Below are positions 1-6,308 of a stretch of DNA of 64,000 nucleotides, piece after piece. The notes below the pieces were generated by a model that was given only the letters and a program-made list of their open reading frames with translations, did not search any database and was not told where the DNA came from. A program made the position numbers and the translations under genes. Origin of the DNA: Enterococcus sp. DIV0660C (lineage in GTDB: Bacteria > Bacillota > Bacilli > Lactobacillales > Enterococcaceae); NCBI RefSeq assembly GCF_017316125.1, contig NZ_JAFLWA010000034.1, positions 62,001 through 126,000 of the forward strand, read 5' to 3'. How positions within the stretch are numbered: the first letter of the stretch is position 1; every line of letters starts with the position of its first letter.

Positions 1-200
1 ACCACTTCATTTTCAGAGTAAAAATAATCAATTGGCAAATTAAACAATTGAGCTAATAAAATAATATTATCCGTAGTAGGAATCGCTCGTTGGTTTTCCC
101 AATTAGAAATTGTTTGTCTAGAAACTAAGATTTTTTCTGCTAATTCTTCTTGTGTTAGTTTTTTTTCAATCTTTATGCTTTTATTTTTTGGTGCATACGA
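1..200 (-). CDS. XRE-family helix-turn-helix regulator, partial, start unclear
   Basis: The reverse strand carries an open frame that runs off the left edge. It reads ...KIEKKLTQEELAEKILVSRQTISNWENQRAIPTTDNIILLAQ..., which is a textbook lambda-Cro/XRE DNA-binding domain followed by the usual LAQLF and IDYF turn. An in-frame TGA at 201-203 closes the frame upstream, and no ATG, GTG or TTG lies between that stop and the helix-turn-helix. A G-rich ribosome-site-like stretch and an ATG at 194-196 exist, but that ATG is in another frame and meets a stop after seven codons. The start is therefore either a rare codon or broken by a frameshift. The domain call is firm. Whether the gene is functional is not. 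It is divergent from the small genes that follow. Confidence 0.7.
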
Positions 201-321
201 TCAAACAACCCCCTTTCTTATCAAATTTTACGAATGTAAAGTCTTATGTAAAACACCTTTGCTAGTTAGTTACATCATTGCGTAGTAAGTTATTTTTGTA
301 AAGAAAAAATTTTAGAAAGAA

Positions 322-729
322 GTGTTGAGAAGGTTAGCAAAAAATTTAAAAGTTGTTACAGGTTTATTATCAGTTATTACAATTTCCGGAGCTCTTGTCC
401 CAACAGCTACTGTCTTAGCTGAAGAAAATAATCAGATTAACCTGACTAATGAACAAACAAGCACACAAGAAATATATGTCTTCAATGAAAATAATCAAAA
501 CTATAACCAAGCTGTGAAGTATTTAAAAGAACATGCTACTAGTTTATCCGTTACATACTTTAAAGAATATTTTTACGGAAAAACTGTCACTTCTGAAAAT
601 CACGATGCATTGTTGGATGGTTATCTTGAGTTTTTAAGTACCAAACCTCATTCTAGAGTTGGTATTGAAGTCATTTTAAGAATTATCGCCTATTCTATTG
701 CAATTATTCAAGGAATGTATAATCGTTAA
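322..729 (+). CDS. Small secreted protein of unknown function
   Basis: A 135-residue protein that I do not recognise. The first ~34 residues are a clear Sec signal peptide: a basic N-terminus, a hydrophobic core from about residue 12 to 30, and a likely signal peptidase I cut after TVLA before an acidic EENNQ start. The mature ~100 residues are polar, with a short aliphatic helix near the C-terminus (roughly residues 113-131) ending GMYNR. It has no Cys pair, LPxTG or lipobox. The start is GTG at 322 or the adjacent TTG at 325, with AGAAAG just upstream. It lies divergently from the XRE regulator and 23 bases before the next small membrane gene, so the two are probably co-transcribed. The secreted form and small size would suit a peptide toxin, immunity or surface factor, but nothing proves any of these. 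Confidence 0.6.
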   Translation: MLRRLAKNLKVVTGLLSVITISGALVPTATVLAEENNQINLTNEQTSTQEIYVFNENNQNYNQAVKYLKEHATSLSVTYFKEYFYGKTVTSENHDALLDGYLEFLSTKPHSRVGIEVILRIIAYSIAIIQGMYNR

Positions 730-752
730 TTTATTTTATGAAAGGACTAAAA

Positions 753-941
753 ATGAACATCTTCAGGGATATTTTCAAATTTTTTATTGATCACTATGAT
801 TTTATCGCAATCTTATTACTCTCAGGAGCTGTAATATCTTTATCTGTCAAATTAGCTAGACAGCAAGATGAAATTGACCAAATTAAGCAGCAACTTCACA
901 CTTACGAAGTACAAGATCTTTTATCAAGAAAAAAGAAGTAG
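753..941 (+). CDS. Small single-pass membrane protein with coiled-coil tail
   Basis: A 62-residue protein, not recognised. I chose ATG at 753 rather than the in-frame ATG at 738 because AAAGGA at 741-746 sits six bases before 753 and would lie inside the gene otherwise. One membrane helix covers about residues 16-36 (YDFIAILLLSGAVISLSV). A charged, heptad-like stretch follows (ARQQDEIDQIKQQLHTYEV), then a basic end with KKK. The shape, a short N-terminus, one helix and a cytosolic or external coiled coil, resembles phage holin-like or small accessory membrane proteins. With the preceding secreted protein and the divergent XRE regulator it makes a compact accessory module. No function is claimed. 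Confidence 0.6.
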   Translation: MNIFRDIFKFFIDHYDFIAILLLSGAVISLSVKLARQQDEIDQIKQQLHTYEVQDLLSRKKK

Positions 942-1035
942 CCGAGCTTACTAGGTTGATAGTTCTTACAAAATATTTGATGATAAAGTGGCTGTGACAA
1001 AGGTGTTTCGCTTCAAGCAATAAGTACACTTTATA

Positions 1036-1078
1036 AAAAAGAGCAGTGACAATATGTTTGTCACTGCTCTTTTTTTAT
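1036..1078. terminator. Bidirectional rho-independent terminator
   Basis: An 11-base-pair perfect stem (1041-1051 with 1059-1069, seven-base loop) is flanked by A6 on the left and T8 on the right. It can therefore end both the small-gene transcript from the left and the lactate oxidase transcript from the right. The bases from 942 to 1035 hold no gene I can see. Confidence 0.85.
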
Positions 1079-1125
1079 TGATAGATTTAAATATAGCTAG
1101 AAAGTTTTTGGTTACACTTTCTCAC

Positions 1126-2226
1126 CTAATCCAACAATGTCGTATTTTTTACTTCTTCAATTGTTTTTGTACCAGCTAATTGCATAGTAATGGATAGTTC
1201 TTTATTGAAATGTTCAAAGACGGAAGTTACACCTTCTGCTCCACCTAAGTTCAATCCGTAAATCACTGGACGACCAATTGCTACTAGATCCGCACCACTT
1301 GCCAATGCTTTGAAAACATGTTCACCACGACGTACACCTGAATCAAAAACAATTGGTACGCGTTTATTAACTGTTGCAGCAATCATTGGTAATACTTCAA
1401 ATGAGGCAGGACCACCGTCTAATTGGCGTCCACCATGGTTTGAGACCCAAATGCCATCTGCTCCAGCAGCAATTGCAACTTCAGCGTCTTCTGGTGATTG
1501 AATGCCTTTTACAAAAACAGGAAGATGTGTAAATTCTTTGATTTTTTTGATGTCCTCTGGAACTAACCCTTGTTTAGCCGCTGCATAAATTTCAGCGATT
1601 CCTTTTCCTTCACCATTTCCACTAGCACTTTGTTCACTATAAGCAGCTAAGTTAGGCATTGGTAAAGGGAATTGGAATTGATTGATGACATCTTCTTCAC
1701 GATAGCCACCTAATGTCGAATCCGCTGTAAGAATAATTGCTTTTGCTCCGGCTTCCATCGCTTGTGTCAAAATAAATTCATTGAAGCCATCATCTTTACT
1801 CATATATAGTTGGAAAAATTGTGGTGCATCTGGTGCTGCTGCAGCGGCATCTTTAATTGTTGTATTCGCATACGTGCTGATTGAGAAAATTGAACCAGCA
1901 GCTGCGACACCTTTTGCAGTATCTGCCTCCCCTTTTTCATGAGCTAATCCTTGTGCAGCTGATGGTGCTTGAATAATTGGTGTATCTAGATCAATGCCGA
2001 AAATAGATGTGTGTAAATCAGCATGATCAATCCCGCGTAAGACGCGTGGCATAATTTTTTTAGTATTGAATGCAGAAGTATTTTCTTTCATTGTCCATTC
2101 ATCTTCAGAGCCGCCACGAATATACCCGAAAGCACCTGCTTCCATGCGTTCTCTCACGCGACCTTCTAGTGATGCAATATTCACGATTTCGATTGGATGT
2201 TCTTCATTACTTGTATGATAAGTCAT
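1126..2226 (-). CDS. lctO: L-lactate oxidase (FMN-dependent alpha-hydroxy acid oxidase)
   Basis: Oxidises L-lactate with O2 to pyruvate and hydrogen peroxide in the cytosol. The 366-residue protein is full length for the FMN-dependent alpha-hydroxy acid oxidase/dehydrogenase family (the Aerococcus enzyme is about 374). Family signatures are visible: the FMN-site QLY motif near residue 140, the active-site block SNHGGRQLDGGP near 263-274 with the catalytic His and substrate Arg, and the phosphate-binding GVRRGEHVFKALASGADLVAIGRP near 297-320. The length and the insert after LGGYREED favour lactate oxidase over a glycolate or mandelate enzyme. AAGGAG precedes the ATG. It is monocistronic, with its own promoter and terminator. 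Peroxide production makes redox control plausible, and the promoter carries repeated operator-like half-sites. Confidence 0.88.
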   Translation of the reverse strand: MTYHTSNEEHPIEIVNIASLEGRVRERMEAGAFGYIRGGSEDEWTMKENTSAFNTKKIMPRVLRGIDHADLHTSIFGIDLDTPIIQAPSAAQGLAHEKGEADTAKGVAAAGSIFSISTYANTTIKDAAAAAPDAPQFFQLYMSKDDGFNEFILTQAMEAGAKAIILTADSTLGGYREEDVINQFQFPLPMPNLAAYSEQSASGNGEGKGIAEIYAAAKQGLVPEDIKKIKEFTHLPVFVKGIQSPEDAEVAIAAGADGIWVSNHGGRQLDGGPASFEVLPMIAATVNKRVPIVFDSGVRRGEHVFKALASGADLVAIGRPVIYGLNLGGAEGVTSVFEHFNKELSITMQLAGTKTIEEVKNTTLLD

Positions 2227-2249
2227 TTTGACTCCTTCTTTCTTTTCAA

Positions 2250-2291
2250 CTTTACAAAAGTAAGTATATTACTCTTACAAAAAGTAAGCAA
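2250..2291 (-). promoter_or_regulatory. lctO promoter with two operator-like inverted repeats
   Basis: On the reverse strand TTGCTT (2286-2291) and TATACT (2263-2268) are separated by 17 bases, with the start expected near 2256 and a ~30-base leader. A perfect CTTAC-N5-GTAAG repeat at 2274-2288 touches the -35 box. An imperfect copy (TTAC-N4-GTAA, 2252-2263) covers the end of the -10 and the start site. A third everted pair, AGTAA-N5-TTACT, lies between them at 2259-2273. This is where a repressor would bind. The half-sites recall those reported for HxlR-type redox repressors (YodB/CatR), which is inference. Confidence 0.65.
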
Positions 2292-2303
2292 ATATTTATA
2301 CTC

Positions 2304-2339
2304 GAAAAAAAGAGCACTAGCTTAAAATAGCTACCGCTC
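2304..2339 (-). terminator. Terminator of the lipoprotein hydrolase gene
   Basis: GAGC-rich imperfect hairpin between 2312 and 2339, followed on the reverse strand by a T7 run. It separates the hydrolase gene from the lctO promoter. Confidence 0.7.
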
Positions 2340-2386
2340 AATTTATTTCAACTAAAAATTTTTATTTTACTGCACTTTCCTAAATT

Positions 2387-3286
2387 CTATTCTTTCGCTT
2401 CCCACAGAAATTTCTGGACAAGTTTATCTACTTCTTGATTTTCATGCAGCATACTATGAGAAGCATTATCTCCTTCAACGACATGTTCCTCCACTTGATT
2501 ACCATGCTGGGTTAGCAACGCAAATACAGCTAACGCACTATTGAGCGGTACCGTTCCATCACTTAAATCCGTTTGGCTCAATTGCCCCGCAATCAATAAT
2601 ATCTTGGTCTGCGTAGGAACATTGTCGATCATTCGCTGATAGTCTTGGTAACGACTAGAAGTTACCGCTGGTCCATTGGCTAATTCATCTGATAATGTTT
2701 GTGTGCTATCATCAACAAAATCATTAAATGGCGCACCAATTGCTACAAATTTTTTGACTTGAGGTAATGAATTCTCTTGACCATAAGTTGCTAAGTAGCG
2801 CAACGCACTCACGCCCCCCATCGAATGACCAACAACATTCACTTTTTCCACGCCATATGTTGTTTGTAAATAGGCTAAACAGTTTTTGATCCACTCCGTC
2901 TGATTCCATTCATTGTTGACATTATCAGTAAACAAAACTTGAACCATTGGATTTTCTGCCTGTTGGTTTAACTCTCCCGTTGCTTGAACCGTTCCATCTG
3001 GGCGCACAGTCAACTGAAGGGATTGTTTTGCTACTTGATTTTCTTCTAGCCGTTGCAACATGCCCTTAAAAGAATTGACTGTTCCACTGTAGCCATGAAA
3101 AAAAAGTGTTGGGGTCGTTGACTTCTTTGGAGCCTCGCTTGTTTGTGTCGTTTTTTCAATTTGCGTAGATGCGCTGGAACTAGCTTTGCTCGTTGTTCTT
3201 TGACAACCAGCCATGATGACCAGCCCTAATAAAAGAAAGCTAGTGAACAAAGCAAAATTGATTTTCTTTGAACGAATTTTTTTCAA
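2387..3286 (-). CDS. Lipoprotein alpha/beta hydrolase, DUF915 family
   Basis: A 299-residue predicted lipoprotein of the DUF915 alpha/beta-hydrolase family, anchored on the outer face of the membrane. The signal peptide ends in a lipobox (IMAGC, Cys about residue 28), followed by a Ser/Thr-rich linker to about residue 57. The hydrolase fold begins at TPTLFFHGYSGT (oxyanion region). The nucleophile elbow is GHSMGG near 153-158. A late Asp (SDGTVP) and His (ASHSML) complete a likely Ser-Asp-His triad. The start is TTG at 3286, set by AAGGAGG a few bases upstream. No ATG fits. The substrate is unknown. It is a single-gene unit between two terminators. Confidence 0.8.
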   Translation of the reverse strand: MKKIRSKKINFALFTSFLLLGLVIMAGCQRTTSKASSSASTQIEKTTQTSEAPKKSTTPTLFFHGYSGTVNSFKGMLQRLEENQVAKQSLQLTVRPDGTVQATGELNQQAENPMVQVLFTDNVNNEWNQTEWIKNCLAYLQTTYGVEKVNVVGHSMGGVSALRYLATYGQENSLPQVKKFVAIGAPFNDFVDDSTQTLSDELANGPAVTSSRYQDYQRMIDNVPTQTKILLIAGQLSQTDLSDGTVPLNSALAVFALLTQHGNQVEEHVVEGDNASHSMLHENQEVDKLVQKFLWEAKE

Positions 3287-3326
3287 TGACTTTTTCCTCC
3301 TTTAATAAGTGATCGTCTTGTTTACT

Positions 3327-3374
3327 AAAAAAACCTGAAGCGCTAATCACTGGGATCAACAATTCAGGTTTTTT
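3327..3374 (-). terminator. Terminator after nusG
   Basis: AAAAAACCTGAA at the left and TTCAGGTTTTTT at the right form a strong stem with a large loop immediately downstream of nusG, with a T run on the reverse strand. Confidence 0.8.
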
Positions 3375-3380
3375 GTTTAA

Positions 3381-3926
3381 TTAGTCAATTTTATCTACTT
3401 GATCGAAGTCAAGCTCAGTGCTTGTTTCGCGACCAAACATATCGATATTTACTTTTAGTTTTTCTTTTTCTTCATCGACTTCAGTCACGTGTCCTTCAAG
3501 TCCAGCAAATGCACCTTCAATGATTTTCACTGTTTCACCAACGCCAACTTCTAAATCATTTTGACGCACACTCATACCGATTGAACGTAAAATGTGATTT
3601 GCTTCTTCAGGTAACAAAGGAGCGGGCTTACTGCCGGCGCCGTGAGATCCTACAAAACCAGTTACTCCTGGCGTATTACGAACAACATACCAAGAACCGT
3701 CGGACATAATCATTTCAACTAGGACATACCCAGGGAATGTTTTATGAACCGTTTCTTTTTCTTTGCCATTTTTTATTTCAGTCTCTGTTTCTTCTGGGAC
3801 AACGACACGAAAAATATAATCAGCCATTTTCATGCTTTGCGCACGAGATTCAATGTTTGCCTTTACCTTATTTTCATAACCAGAATACGTGTGCAGCACG
3901 TACCAATTTTTTTCAAAAGATTCCAT
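3381..3926 (-). CDS. nusG: Transcription elongation/antitermination factor NusG
   Basis: NusG binds RNA polymerase and links it to pausing, Rho or the ribosome. The 181-residue length is normal. The NGN domain opens with WYVLHTYSGYENKVKANIESR at residues 8-28. The C-terminal KOW domain is visible as VGVGETVKIIEGAFAGLEGHVTEVD around 126-150. The start ATG follows GAGGAG. It is the last gene of rpmG-secE-nusG, the arrangement common in Firmicutes, and a terminator follows at once. Confidence 0.97.
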   Translation of the reverse strand: MESFEKNWYVLHTYSGYENKVKANIESRAQSMKMADYIFRVVVPEETETEIKNGKEKETVHKTFPGYVLVEMIMSDGSWYVVRNTPGVTGFVGSHGAGSKPAPLLPEEANHILRSIGMSVRQNDLEVGVGETVKIIEGAFAGLEGHVTEVDEEKEKLKVNIDMFGRETSTELDFDQVDKID

Positions 3927-4025
3927 TTACGGCTCCTCATTTCGTTGTAAAATAAAAAAACCTCAGTCACCCGAAGTTTTTCTTCCACCCAATTGTAGCA
4001 CAAATCAAGCTCATTTACTAGCGTC

Positions 4026-4196
4026 TTATTTAAGAACTAGTGCAAATAAGCTTTGGATCGCCGTGTCCATAATGAAAAACATCAAAGCAAAAATAATTGA
4101 TGTTTCAATGACAACTAAAGTGTCACGACGCAATTGTCTTTTTGTTGGCCAAGTCACTTGTTTCATTTCAGCCAGTACACTTTTAATAAATTTCAC
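4026..4196 (-). CDS. secE: Preprotein translocase subunit SecE
   Basis: A 56-residue gene too short for routine ORF listing, found by translating the gap between nusG and rpmG. It starts at GTG (4194-4196) with GAGG upstream and reads VKFIKSVLAEMKQVTWPTK then RQLRRDTLVVIETSII. The amphipathic N-terminal helix, the conserved VTWPT hinge and one C-terminal membrane helix are the hallmarks of single-span Gram-positive SecE. SecE clamps SecY in the protein-conducting channel. The position immediately upstream of nusG confirms the call. Confidence 0.95.
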   Translation of the reverse strand: MKFIKSVLAEMKQVTWPTKRQLRRDTLVVIETSIIFALMFFIMDTAIQSLFALVLK

Positions 4197-4217
4197 CGTT
4201 GTGTCCTCGTTTCCTTC

Positions 4218-4370
4218 TTATTTTGTTTCTTTATGTAATGTGTATTGATTACAATATTTACAAAATTTATTGATTTCCAAACGCGCGCCACTTTTTCCTT
4301 CACTAACCGATTTGGTGTAGTTTCGAGAGCCACAAACGGAACAAGCTAATGCAGCTTTTTTCTTTGCCAT
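4218..4370 (-). CDS. rpmG: 50S ribosomal protein L33
   Basis: A 50-residue protein beginning [18 protein letters not shown], with a second Cys pair in [15 protein letters not shown]. The two CxxC motifs make this the zinc-binding form of L33. It starts at ATG 4370 and is followed after 21 bases by secE, the usual operon order in Bacilli. It lies under the TTGACA-type promoter just upstream. Confidence 0.95.
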   Translation of the reverse strand: MAKKKAALACSVCGSRNYTKSVSEGKSGARLEINKFCKYCNQYTLHKETK

Positions 4371-4412
4371 CCGTGTCTACCTCCTAACTGAAAATCAAAT
4401 TTATACCTATTA

Positions 4413-4441
4413 ACATTAGCATGAAAATAAGTTCTTGTCAA
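4413..4441 (-). promoter_or_regulatory. Promoter of rpmG-secE-nusG
   Basis: On the reverse strand TTGACA (4436-4441), a 17-base spacer and TAATGT (4413-4418) preceded by TG form a SigA-type extended promoter about 45 bases upstream of rpmG. Confidence 0.6.
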
Positions 4442-4529
4442 TTTGTGGTAAGTACGAGCTATTGTTTTATAAATACTTATGATATGATTAGTAAGAAATG
4501 AAGTAAAAATGAGATATGGAGGTATTATT

Positions 4530-5168
4530 ATGCTACTTAAAACACTTGTATATAAGAAAAAAGATCTAACAACTGTAACCGAAACAAACACATTAGAAGA
4601 AGCACTTGAAATCTTAGAAACATCTGGTTATCGTTGTGTACCAATTTTAGACGAATCTGGGAAAATCTTCCGTGGAAACATCTACAAAATGCACATCTAT
4701 CGTCATAAAGCAAATGGCGGAGATATGACTTTACCAGTCACTCACTTGTTAAAAAATGCGACAAAATTTATTTACGTGAACACTTCATTCTTTAAAGTGT
4801 TCTTCACGATTAAAGAGTTACCTTATATTGCTGTTCTCGATGATGAAAATCATTTCTATGGCATCTTGACTCACAGTACATTGCTAAACATGTTGTCACA
4901 ATCTTGGAGCGTTGAGCAAGGAAGCTACGTTCTAACTATTGCTTCTACGGGTAAGCAAGGTGACTTAGCAGCTATTTCTAAAATCATTTCTAAATACAGC
5001 AGCATTGCCAGCTGTATCACACTGGATATCGGCAAAGACGAATTTATTCGTCGCACATTGATTACTTTGCCAGCTGATACTGATCAAAAACTTTGCGATA
5101 CGATTGTTGAGCATTTGGAACGTAAAAACTATAAAGTTGTTGAAATCGAAAACTTAAGAGATATGTAA
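4530..5168 (+). CDS. CBS-ACT domain protein, probable cyclic-di-AMP receptor (CbpA-like)
   Basis: A 212-residue cytosolic protein with a CBS pair (about residues 8-125) followed by an ACT-like fold (about 133-212, beginning YVLTIAST). This layout matches the CbpA-type c-di-AMP binding proteins of Listeria and streptococci; the function here is inferred from that. ATG at 4530 is preferred over the in-frame ATG at 4509 because GGAGG at 4518-4522 precedes it correctly. It is transcribed alone, divergent from rpmG, and ends at a strong terminator. A role in the second-messenger network is likely, but the ligand has to be shown. Confidence 0.75.
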   Translation: MLLKTLVYKKKDLTTVTETNTLEEALEILETSGYRCVPILDESGKIFRGNIYKMHIYRHKANGGDMTLPVTHLLKNATKFIYVNTSFFKVFFTIKELPYIAVLDDENHFYGILTHSTLLNMLSQSWSVEQGSYVLTIASTGKQGDLAAISKIISKYSSIASCITLDIGKDEFIRRTLITLPADTDQKLCDTIVEHLERKNYKVVEIENLRDM

Positions 5169-5175
5169 ATAACAA

Positions 5176-5206
5176 AAAGTTACGCTAAATTGGCGTAACT
5201 TTTTTT
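5176..5206 (+). terminator. Terminator after the CBS-ACT gene
   Basis: A ten-base-pair stem (5176-5185 with 5193-5202) with a seven-base loop and a T run. Downstream, 5229-5251 is a further 9-bp inverted repeat (TTTTTTAGA...TCTAAAAAA). Confidence 0.9.
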
Positions 5207-5255
5207 CGTATGAGATTTTATTTCTATCTTTTTTAGACAGACTCTAAAAAATACA

Positions 5256-5304
5256 AAAAGAACTAACCTTCACTCTACAAGAAAATTGGCTAGTTCTTTC
5301 TAAA
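5256..5304 (-). terminator. Probable terminator of the QueT-type gene
   Basis: Reading the reverse strand, a GGCTAGTTCTTT-type arm and its near-perfect partner (one mismatch) enclose a ~19-base loop and are followed by a short T run. It lies about 60 bases past the transporter stop. Confidence 0.5.
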
Positions 5305-5362
5305 TTTATTGATTCACTTGTCACTGTTTTTAGGATGTTGTCTACTGCTCTGATTAGAAAAT

Positions 5363-5860
5363 CTATACTCTTTTATCAAATCCAATTGCTCGATTCAAGT
5401 AATACATAATTGGTGCAGAGATTGCCATTGTCACGAATTCACTCAATGCCAATGTTCCATAAGTGATCCAAAAAGGTTTGCCACCTGTTGGCACTAGCAT
5501 GTACGCAATCAAAATCATACTCACTGTGAAAAATAAAGTATTCAATGCCAAACGAACTTTGACGTTTTTTACTTTATTATGCAATAAAGCTGTAATACCT
5601 AGTGCAAGTAATGTTTGTCCTCCACCGAACAAGACATCTAAAATACCAAAACCAAAAAAAGCATTATACACAACTACACCGCCTAAGACGCCCCATAATA
5701 GTTTTCGATTAAAGACGACTAAGTGATTCAAGCTTTCTGAAATTCGGATTTGAACTGGTCCTGATGAAAGTGGTGTAACAAAAGTCAACGCTAAATATAA
5801 GGCCATTACAATTCCATTAATTATTACTACTCTTAAACGCTGATTACTTTTTGTTTTCAT
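5363..5860 (-). CDS. queT: QueT-family ECF transporter substrate-binding subunit (queuosine precursor)
   Basis: A 165-residue integral membrane protein with about five helices, typical of the S-components of energy-coupling-factor transporters. The family motif QIRISESLNHLVVFNRK follows the first helix (about residues 36-53), and a glycine-rich loop FGGGQTLLALG follows later. It probably captures a queuosine precursor (preQ1 or preQ0) for import, using the shared ECF ATPase module encoded elsewhere. The upstream preQ1-I riboswitch supports this substrate independently. The start ATG follows an AGGAAAAGGAA stretch. It stands alone, divergent from the ncRNA at 6028. Confidence 0.85.
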   Translation of the reverse strand: MKTKSNQRLRVVIINGIVMALYLALTFVTPLSSGPVQIRISESLNHLVVFNRKLLWGVLGGVVVYNAFFGFGILDVLFGGGQTLLALGITALLHNKVKNVKVRLALNTLFFTVSMILIAYMLVPTGGKPFWITYGTLALSEFVTMAISAPIMYYLNRAIGFDKRV

Positions 5861-5875
5861 TTCCTTTTCCTCTTT

Positions 5876-5920
5876 TCTCCTAGTTTTGTTAACGCGGGAT
5901 GGTCGACGAACCGCAAAAGG
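5876..5920 (-). promoter_or_regulatory. PreQ1-I riboswitch
   Basis: On the reverse strand the leader has GCGG (5911-5914) able to pair with CCGC, a short loop beginning UUCG, then the A-rich tail GUUAACAAAAC, which is the same tail as in the well-studied Thermoanaerobacter preQ1-I aptamer. It ends in CUAGGAG, a Shine-Dalgarno-like element at 5877-5883. It lies directly upstream of queT. No terminator hairpin is seen, so translational control is the more likely mode. Confidence 0.85.
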
Positions 5921-5921
5921 T

Positions 5922-5949
5922 ATTATAGCAGATGTCTTTTACTTTTCAA
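5922..5949 (-). promoter_or_regulatory. queT promoter
   Basis: TTGAAA (5944-5949), 16 bases and TATAAT (5922-5927) on the reverse strand, immediately upstream of the riboswitch. Confidence 0.65.
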
Positions 5950-5982
5950 CCATGCTTTTATTTTTTAAGCAACAGTCACAAT

Positions 5983-5996
5983 TGTAAACGTTTGCA
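5983..5996 (+). promoter_or_regulatory. Candidate cre (CcpA) site
   Basis: TGTAAACGTTTGCA fits the cre consensus TGWAANCGNTNWCA at every position but one (G for W at position 12). It is nearly palindromic and overlaps the -35 box of the ncRNA promoter, a position expected to give catabolite repression. No CcpA gene is in the window. Confidence 0.5.
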
Positions 5997-6021
5997 AAAA
6001 CAGTGTGTTTTATGGTATAAA
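5992..6021 (+). promoter_or_regulatory. Promoter of the ncRNA at 6028
   Basis: TTGCAA (5992-5997), an 18-base spacer and an extended -10 (TG at 6013-6014, TATAAA at 6016-6021). The start is expected near 6028, exactly where the first stable RNA helix begins. Confidence 0.7.
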
Positions 6022-6027
6022 ATAAGT

Positions 6028-6247
6028 GTAAGAGGACATAGGAATTCCCCGTCACGCAAACGAAGTAGGTTTTGCACGCAGAGAATTGTTATGAACTTAA
6101 ATAAACAACAGAAAGGTGTGGGAATTTGAGCTACCTCTTACTATTACCAAGGTCTAGCAAGCAGCGGAAGAACTAAGTGGACATTTCGAACCTTAGAATT
6201 CTTCTCCTTACACAGTTAAGGATTGAGCACTTGCTAGACTTTTTTTT
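6028..6247 (+). ncRNA. Structured non-coding RNA of unassigned class, two domains
   Basis: An approximately 215-base transcript with its own strong promoter and terminator and no convincing coding frame. Domain 1 is closed by GUAAGAGG (6028-6035) with CCUCUUAC (6134-6141). It is extended by AAUUCCC (6043-6049) with GGGAAUU (6120-6126), and encloses two hairpins (6056-6075 and 6086-6108). Domain 2 is a three-way junction closed by a perfect ten-pair stem (6152-6161 with 6230-6239) that runs into T8. It holds hairpins 6167-6204 and 6205-6222. The 5' end could instead pair GUGUAAG (6026-6032) with CUUACAC (6207-6213). It does not match SRP RNA, tmRNA or RNase P, and the 6S RNA of this genome lies at 50 kb. 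Its function is unknown. Confidence 0.7.
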
Positions 6248-6264
6248 ATTTTTTTCGGATAAGT

Positions 6265-6296
6265 TCTTTTTTATTTCGGATTTCCTCTGCTATAAT
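6265..6296 (+). promoter_or_regulatory. Promoter of the lipid kinase gene
   Basis: Extended -10 TGCTATAAT (6288-6296) with a weak TTCTTT near 6265. The start would be near 6303, just ahead of the palindrome at 6309. Confidence 0.55.
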
Positions 6297-6308
6297 AACT
6301 AGGAATCT

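Noticed and set aside
3889-4248. A 119-codon forward frame and smaller frames over the nusG-secE region
   Set aside because: They lie opposite real nusG and secE genes, have no ribosome site, and show no family.
6028-6247. Calling this RNA 6S RNA
   Set aside because: Its two-domain fold does not resemble the single long 6S hairpin, and a better 6S candidate in the expected place beside usp exists at 50018.
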